Of a stretch of DNA of 64,000 bases, positions 60,859 to 64,000 are shown one piece after another (positions within the stretch are counted from its first letter, which is position 1; each line of letters opens with the position of its first letter). The DNA is from Lapillicoccus jejuensis (GTDB lineage: Bacteria > Actinomycetota > Actinomycetes > Actinomycetales > Dermatophilaceae), in NCBI RefSeq assembly GCF_006715055.1, contig NZ_VFMN01000001.1, forward strand, positions 2,356,001 through 2,420,000. The letters are read 5' to 3'. The notes below the pieces were generated by a model. That model was not told the origin of the DNA, ran no database searches, and saw only the letters and a list, made by a program, of their open reading frames with translations. A program made the position numbers and the translations under genes.

Positions 60859-60947
60859 GCCTTCGCCGGACTTGGTGAGGCCTCGCCGGACAACGGTTCT
60901 CCGGCGGAGCCGGACATTATCGGGCGACCCGATAATGTCCGGGGCCC
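60859..60947 (-). repeat. right copy of the 89-bp inverted repeat
   Basis: Inverted relative to the copy at 59701-59789, with the same perfect hairpin at 60910-60942. It ends next to the stop codon (60948-60950) of the minus-strand sulfotransferase gene, so it may also end that transcript. Confidence 0.9.
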
Positions 60948-61781
60948 TCAGGAGCGGAGGGAGGCGGGGCCGGAGGGGGGCGTGAAGGCCGAGAGGTCGT
61001 CCACGTCGTAGCCGTAGGCGCGCATGCGGTCGCCGAAGCGGCGGGTGATGAGGCGGCGCTGGACGGCGCCGGGGCGCAGGGCGGGGCCGGCGTACTCGGC
61101 CCAGCGGGCGGCGTAGGGGTCACCGCGGCTGGCGCTGAGGGCGGAGTGGTCGATGGGCGTCGACAGGCCGAGGAAGTCGGCGACCCGGGCCAGCTCCTCC
61201 TGCGGGGCGGAGACGAGGCGCTCGTAGTGGACGACGAGGACCCGGTCCAGGTGCGGCAGGTCGGCGGCGAGGGTCTCGTGCGCCCGCATCCAGTGGTCGA
61301 CCATCCCCGACAGGCTCTGGAACTTGCGGGGGTCCGAGGAGGTGAAGCGGCGCCACTTCTTGTTCGACAGGGCGACGGCGACCGGGTGCCGGACGACGAC
61401 GACGAACGCCGACCCCGGGTAGAGGGCCTGGAGGAAGCGGCCCATGACGATGTTGGGCGGCGACTTCTCCACGAGCAGCCGGGCGTCCTCGCGCCAGTAC
61501 GGGCGCCAGGCCGCGAGCATCGCCTCCGCGTTGGCGGCCGACACCAGCGGCGACTCCTCGGTCAGGTGCGCCTGCGGCGCGTAGGCGAAGCGCCCCGAGC
61601 CGCCGTACACCTTGGCCTTGGGGTAGACCGGCTGCAGGTGCTGGCCCTCGTCCTCCTTGACGCCGGTGCCGGTCAGCCCGCAGATGTCCGGGTGGCCGTC
61701 GAGGACCCGCGAGAAGGGCGTCGTCCCGCTGCGGTGCAGCCCCCCGACGAAGACGAGGCGGGAGGGGTCGATCGTCGTCAT
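60948..61781 (-). CDS. sulfotransferase
   Basis: A 277-residue PAPS-dependent sulfotransferase of the Sulfotransfer_3 type. The 5'-phosphosulfate loop is VFVGGLHRSGTTPFSRVLDG (about residues 10-29). The 3'-phosphate site is FVVVVRHPVAVALSNKKWRR, and VLVVHYERLVSAPQEELARV follows. The ATG overlaps the stop of the glycoside hydrolase gene upstream (ATGA), so the two are co-translated. It converges on the sulfotransferase at 58919 with the inverted-repeat unit between them. It is only distantly like the other sulfotransferases here, which suggests a different acceptor. Confidence 0.9.
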   Translation of the reverse strand: MTTIDPSRLVFVGGLHRSGTTPFSRVLDGHPDICGLTGTGVKEDEGQHLQPVYPKAKVYGGSGRFAYAPQAHLTEESPLVSAANAEAMLAAWRPYWREDARLLVEKSPPNIVMGRFLQALYPGSAFVVVVRHPVAVALSNKKWRRFTSSDPRKFQSLSGMVDHWMRAHETLAADLPHLDRVLVVHYERLVSAPQEELARVADFLGLSTPIDHSALSASRGDPYAARWAEYAGPALRPGAVQRRLITRRFGDRMRAYGYDVDDLSAFTPPSGPASLRS

Positions 61782-63274
61782 GACAGGGCCTTCACGAGGT
61801 CGCCGGCGGACTGGGTCGTCGTGACCTGCTGCGGGGAGGTCGTCCCGAGCGACCCGCCCGCGCCACCACCCCCGCCGCTCGTCGCGGTCGCGGTCGGGGT
61901 GCTCACCGAGCCGGCGTCGGCCGGCAGCGTGACGGACCCGGACGTCGCCCAGACGAAGGCGTGGGTGCGGCCGCCGGCGGTGAAGGCGACGCCGTCGGCG
62001 CGCTTGGTGGCGATCCCCTCGATCGTCGCGCCCGCGGACGCCCGCGCCATCGCGACGAACGCCTTGCCCGTGCCGCGGACCGACCCGTCGGGCTCGAGGA
62101 GGCCGTAGCGCGGCTCGTCGGCGTTGCGGCCGTCCGGGTTGGGCACGAGTGGCAGCCACAGCACCATCGAGGCGCCCCGGCCGAGCAGCACCGCGACGGT
62201 CTTGACCATCTGGTCGACGCGCTCCTGGTCGGTGAGCGAGCCGCCGCGCAGGAACTGCCCCGCCTCCCACACCTGGACGGGCACCCCGGACGGCGTCGTC
62301 GCCCGCAGGTAGTCCATGAGCAGCGGGGCGGCCTGGTAGCTCTCGTAGAAGTGCACCTGGCGCAGGTCGGTGACCTTGTCGGCGAGCAGCTTCGTCGTCA
62401 GCTGGAGGTACTCGAGGTTGCGCGAGGCCTGGTCCGAGGACAGCGCCGTCTTGAGGTCGTCGGCGCTCGTGACCTCGACGATCTGCTTGCCGCGCGTGCC
62501 GAACCGTCGCTCGTAGTAGGTGTTGTAGGCCTTGACGGCCTGGGCGTCCTGCCCCTGGTCGAGCAGCCGCTGCGCGATCCCCGCGCCGTACGCCGTCGAG
62601 CTGATCCCCATGTCGGCGACCTTCGCCTGCGGGTCGGCGGCCCGGATCGCGGTGGCGGCCGCCGTCACGAGCTGCTCGAGGTCACCGATCGACCCGCCCC
62701 AGAAGGACGGCGAGTTGACCTCGTTCTCGACCGCGTAGACGTGCACGCCCTGCGCCGAGTAGCGCTTGACGGCCTCGATCACCCAGCTCCGGTACGTCGT
62801 CATGTCGGCCGGCATGAGCGACTCGGTCTTGCGTCCGCGCGCCTTGGTCGCCTGCTGGTCGCCCGTCGCCCAGCACGCGCCGACGCGCAGCTTGAGCATC
62901 ATCGACACCTTGAGGCTGCGGGCCTGCTGCACCACCGTGTCGACGGCCGACCAGTCGCGCTTGCCCTGCTGCGGCTCCACGTCGCACCAGGTCAGCTCGT
63001 AGAACGTCGGGACGTCGGCGCCGAGCTGGGCGACGTAGCTGCGGGCCAGGTCGACGCGGCTCCAGTCGAACTTCGCCCCCAGCGCGAGCGTGCGGCCCGG
63101 GGCCTGGGTGACCACCCCGGTCGGGGCGGCCGTCGGCGCGGGCGTCGACGACGTCGGGGTGGGGGAGGGCGCGGACGAGCCCGTGCAGGCGCCGAGCACG
63201 GTGGACAGCGCCAGGGCGAGCAGGGCGGCGGCCGCGGCCGGGCGTCGCCGGCGGTGGGCGGGTCGCGAGGTCAT
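61778..63274 (-). CDS. lipoprotein with GH-A clan glycoside hydrolase-like TIM barrel
   Basis: A 498-residue exported protein. Signal peptide with lipobox VLGAC near residue 30 and a Ser/Pro/Thr linker to about 60 lead to a barrel domain (about 60-430). It has YELTWCDVEPQQGKRDWSAV, HVYAVENEVNSPSFWGG (acid/base glutamate candidate in NEV) and VPVQVWEAGQFLRG (nucleophile candidate), as in GH39/GH10/GH42-like families. A Gly/Ser-rich C terminus follows. It is coupled by overlap to sulfotransferase genes on both sides, so it may trim or remodel the sulfated glycan at the cell surface. Its family is not certain. Confidence 0.8.
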   Translation of the reverse strand: MTSRPAHRRRRPAAAAALLALALSTVLGACTGSSAPSPTPTSSTPAPTAAPTGVVTQAPGRTLALGAKFDWSRVDLARSYVAQLGADVPTFYELTWCDVEPQQGKRDWSAVDTVVQQARSLKVSMMLKLRVGACWATGDQQATKARGRKTESLMPADMTTYRSWVIEAVKRYSAQGVHVYAVENEVNSPSFWGGSIGDLEQLVTAAATAIRAADPQAKVADMGISSTAYGAGIAQRLLDQGQDAQAVKAYNTYYERRFGTRGKQIVEVTSADDLKTALSSDQASRNLEYLQLTTKLLADKVTDLRQVHFYESYQAAPLLMDYLRATTPSGVPVQVWEAGQFLRGGSLTDQERVDQMVKTVAVLLGRGASMVLWLPLVPNPDGRNADEPRYGLLEPDGSVRGTGKAFVAMARASAGATIEGIATKRADGVAFTAGGRTHAFVWATSGSVTLPADAGSVSTPTATATSGGGGGAGGSLGTTSPQQVTTTQSAGDLVKALS

Positions 63275-64000
63275 GCGGTCCCTTCGGTGAGGCCGTGGGC
63301 CGGCTCGGCGGCCTCACCGGCGGACGAGGCCCGCCAAGCCGAGTCGAGCCGGGCGGCCATGTCGTCGGCGAGCGCGCGCACCCGCGGGTCGAGGTCGAGC
63401 CGGCCGCTGCCGTGCGAGACGCGCCGGTCGACGTGCTCGTCGAGCTCGGGTCGGTAGGGCAGGCCGACGAACGCGCACAGCCGGCGCATCTGCGCGGGCG
63501 GGTCGGCCGCGAAGGCGTCGTACGAGACGAGGGCGACGTCGTCGCGGGCGTCGAGGCCGAGCTCGAAGTACAGGCCGTTGCGCACGACCCAGAAGAGCGC
63601 GGCCGCGCTGTGCTCGCTCATCGCCTCGAGGTCGAAGGAGCGGATGAGCTCGACGGTCGCCGGGGCGAGCCGCTCGCCCTGCCAGCGCTGGTCGGCGAGG
63701 CCGGCGGCGATGTCACGCAGCGCCCACAGGTTGGCCGGACCGAACTTGGAGACCTCGGACCGGGCCCGGGCGTCGACGTCGCGGTAGACCCACAGGGCCC
63801 GTCCCGGGGCGAGCCCCGGCAGGTCAAGGAAGGTGTCGACGAGGTGCGAGTCGCAGATCGGCTTGACGAAGACGACCTGCTGGCGGCTCCTCAGGACGAC
63901 GTCGCGCAGGACGTCGGTCGAGCGGATGCGGAAGCGGTCGAAGAGCGCGCCGTCGTTCTCGTTGCGCACCTCGGTCTCCGGGGCCTCGTCGAGACCGCGC
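63271..64000 (-). CDS. sulfotransferase family protein, N-terminal part outside the window
   Basis: The reading frame is open through base 64000 on the minus strand, so the gene starts beyond the window; an internal GTG at 63969 is not needed. The visible 242 residues include VVFVKPICDSHLVDTFLDLP, the 3'-phosphate-site-like ALWVYRDVDARARSEVSKFG and a C-terminal segment MRRLCAFVGLPYRPELDEHV typical of sulfotransferases. The 5'-phosphosulfate loop would be in the missing part. The stop overlaps the glycoside hydrolase start, giving the operon sulfotransferase, hydrolase, sulfotransferase. The assignment is less sure because the P-loop is not visible. Confidence 0.7.
   Translation of the reverse strand, partial: RGLDEAPETEVRNENDGALFDRFRIRSTDVLRDVVLRSRQQVVFVKPICDSHLVDTFLDLPGLAPGRALWVYRDVDARARSEVSKFGPANLWALRDIAAGLADQRWQGERLAPATVELIRSFDLEAMSEHSAAALFWVVRNGLYFELGLDARDDVALVSYDAFAADPPAQMRRLCAFVGLPYRPELDEHVDRRVSHGSGRLDLDPRVRALADDMAARLDSAWRASSAGEAAEPAHGLTEGTA

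Overview
The window is a high-GC, gene-dense stretch of an actinobacterial chromosome, probably order Micrococcales. This rests on codon usage, many GTG starts, ATGA/GTGA stop-start overlaps, and a housekeeping order that matches Actinomycetota as known from mycobacteria: ispE, a TetR regulator, tRNA-Gln, glmU, prs, rplY, pth. The species cannot be named from sequence alone.

Layout. (1) 1-11026, housekeeping block: end of ispE, an ABC-F ATPase, a VOC protein, a divergent tamR-like/tam pair, a TetR regulator, a lipoprotein amidase, tRNA-Gln, glmU-prs, a CGNR regulator divergent from an EamA exporter, and rplY. (2) 11027-41648, first glycan locus, lying between rplY and pth, which are normally adjacent. 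It holds a NeuD-type acetyltransferase, an MFS/beta-propeller pair and a 2195-residue secreted multidomain protein. Next comes a six-gene sugar-nucleotide/Wzx operon on the plus strand, then a minus-strand set (Wzz, a Wzy-Wzz fusion, glycosyltransferases, an O-acyltransferase). A secreted beta-helix protein, a polysaccharide deacetylase, more glycosyltransferases and a methyltransferase complete it. (3) 41649-42302, pth. (4) 42632-64000, second glycan locus. One tightly coupled operon joins a polyprenyl-phosphate sugar-1-phosphate transferase (the priming enzyme) to cysQ, cysD, cysN, a glycosyltransferase, an APS kinase, a TauE/SafE permease and a second Wzx. It is followed by a beta-helix protein, a second Wzy, a second Wzz, four sulfotransferases (the last cut by the window edge) and a secreted glycoside hydrolase.

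How it works together (inference). The sugar-nucleotide operon makes an amino-sugar donor. The priming transferase starts lipid-linked repeat units, glycosyltransferases extend them, and Wzx/Wzy/Wzz proteins flip and polymerise them. CysDN and the APS kinase make PAPS, the sulfotransferases transfer sulfate, and CysQ removes the PAP by-product. No PAPS/APS reductase is in the window, so the PAPS genes here look dedicated to sulfation. The best overall reading is a sulfated extracellular or capsular polysaccharide system with two export sets.

Other points of note: the Wzy-Wzz fusion; a wHTH/DUF559 nuclease-like gene bracketed by 89-bp inverted repeats between two convergent sulfotransferase genes; DUF4082 modules shared by two secreted proteins at opposite ends of the first locus; -10 boxes placed for leaderless transcription; and long hairpin terminators between convergent genes.
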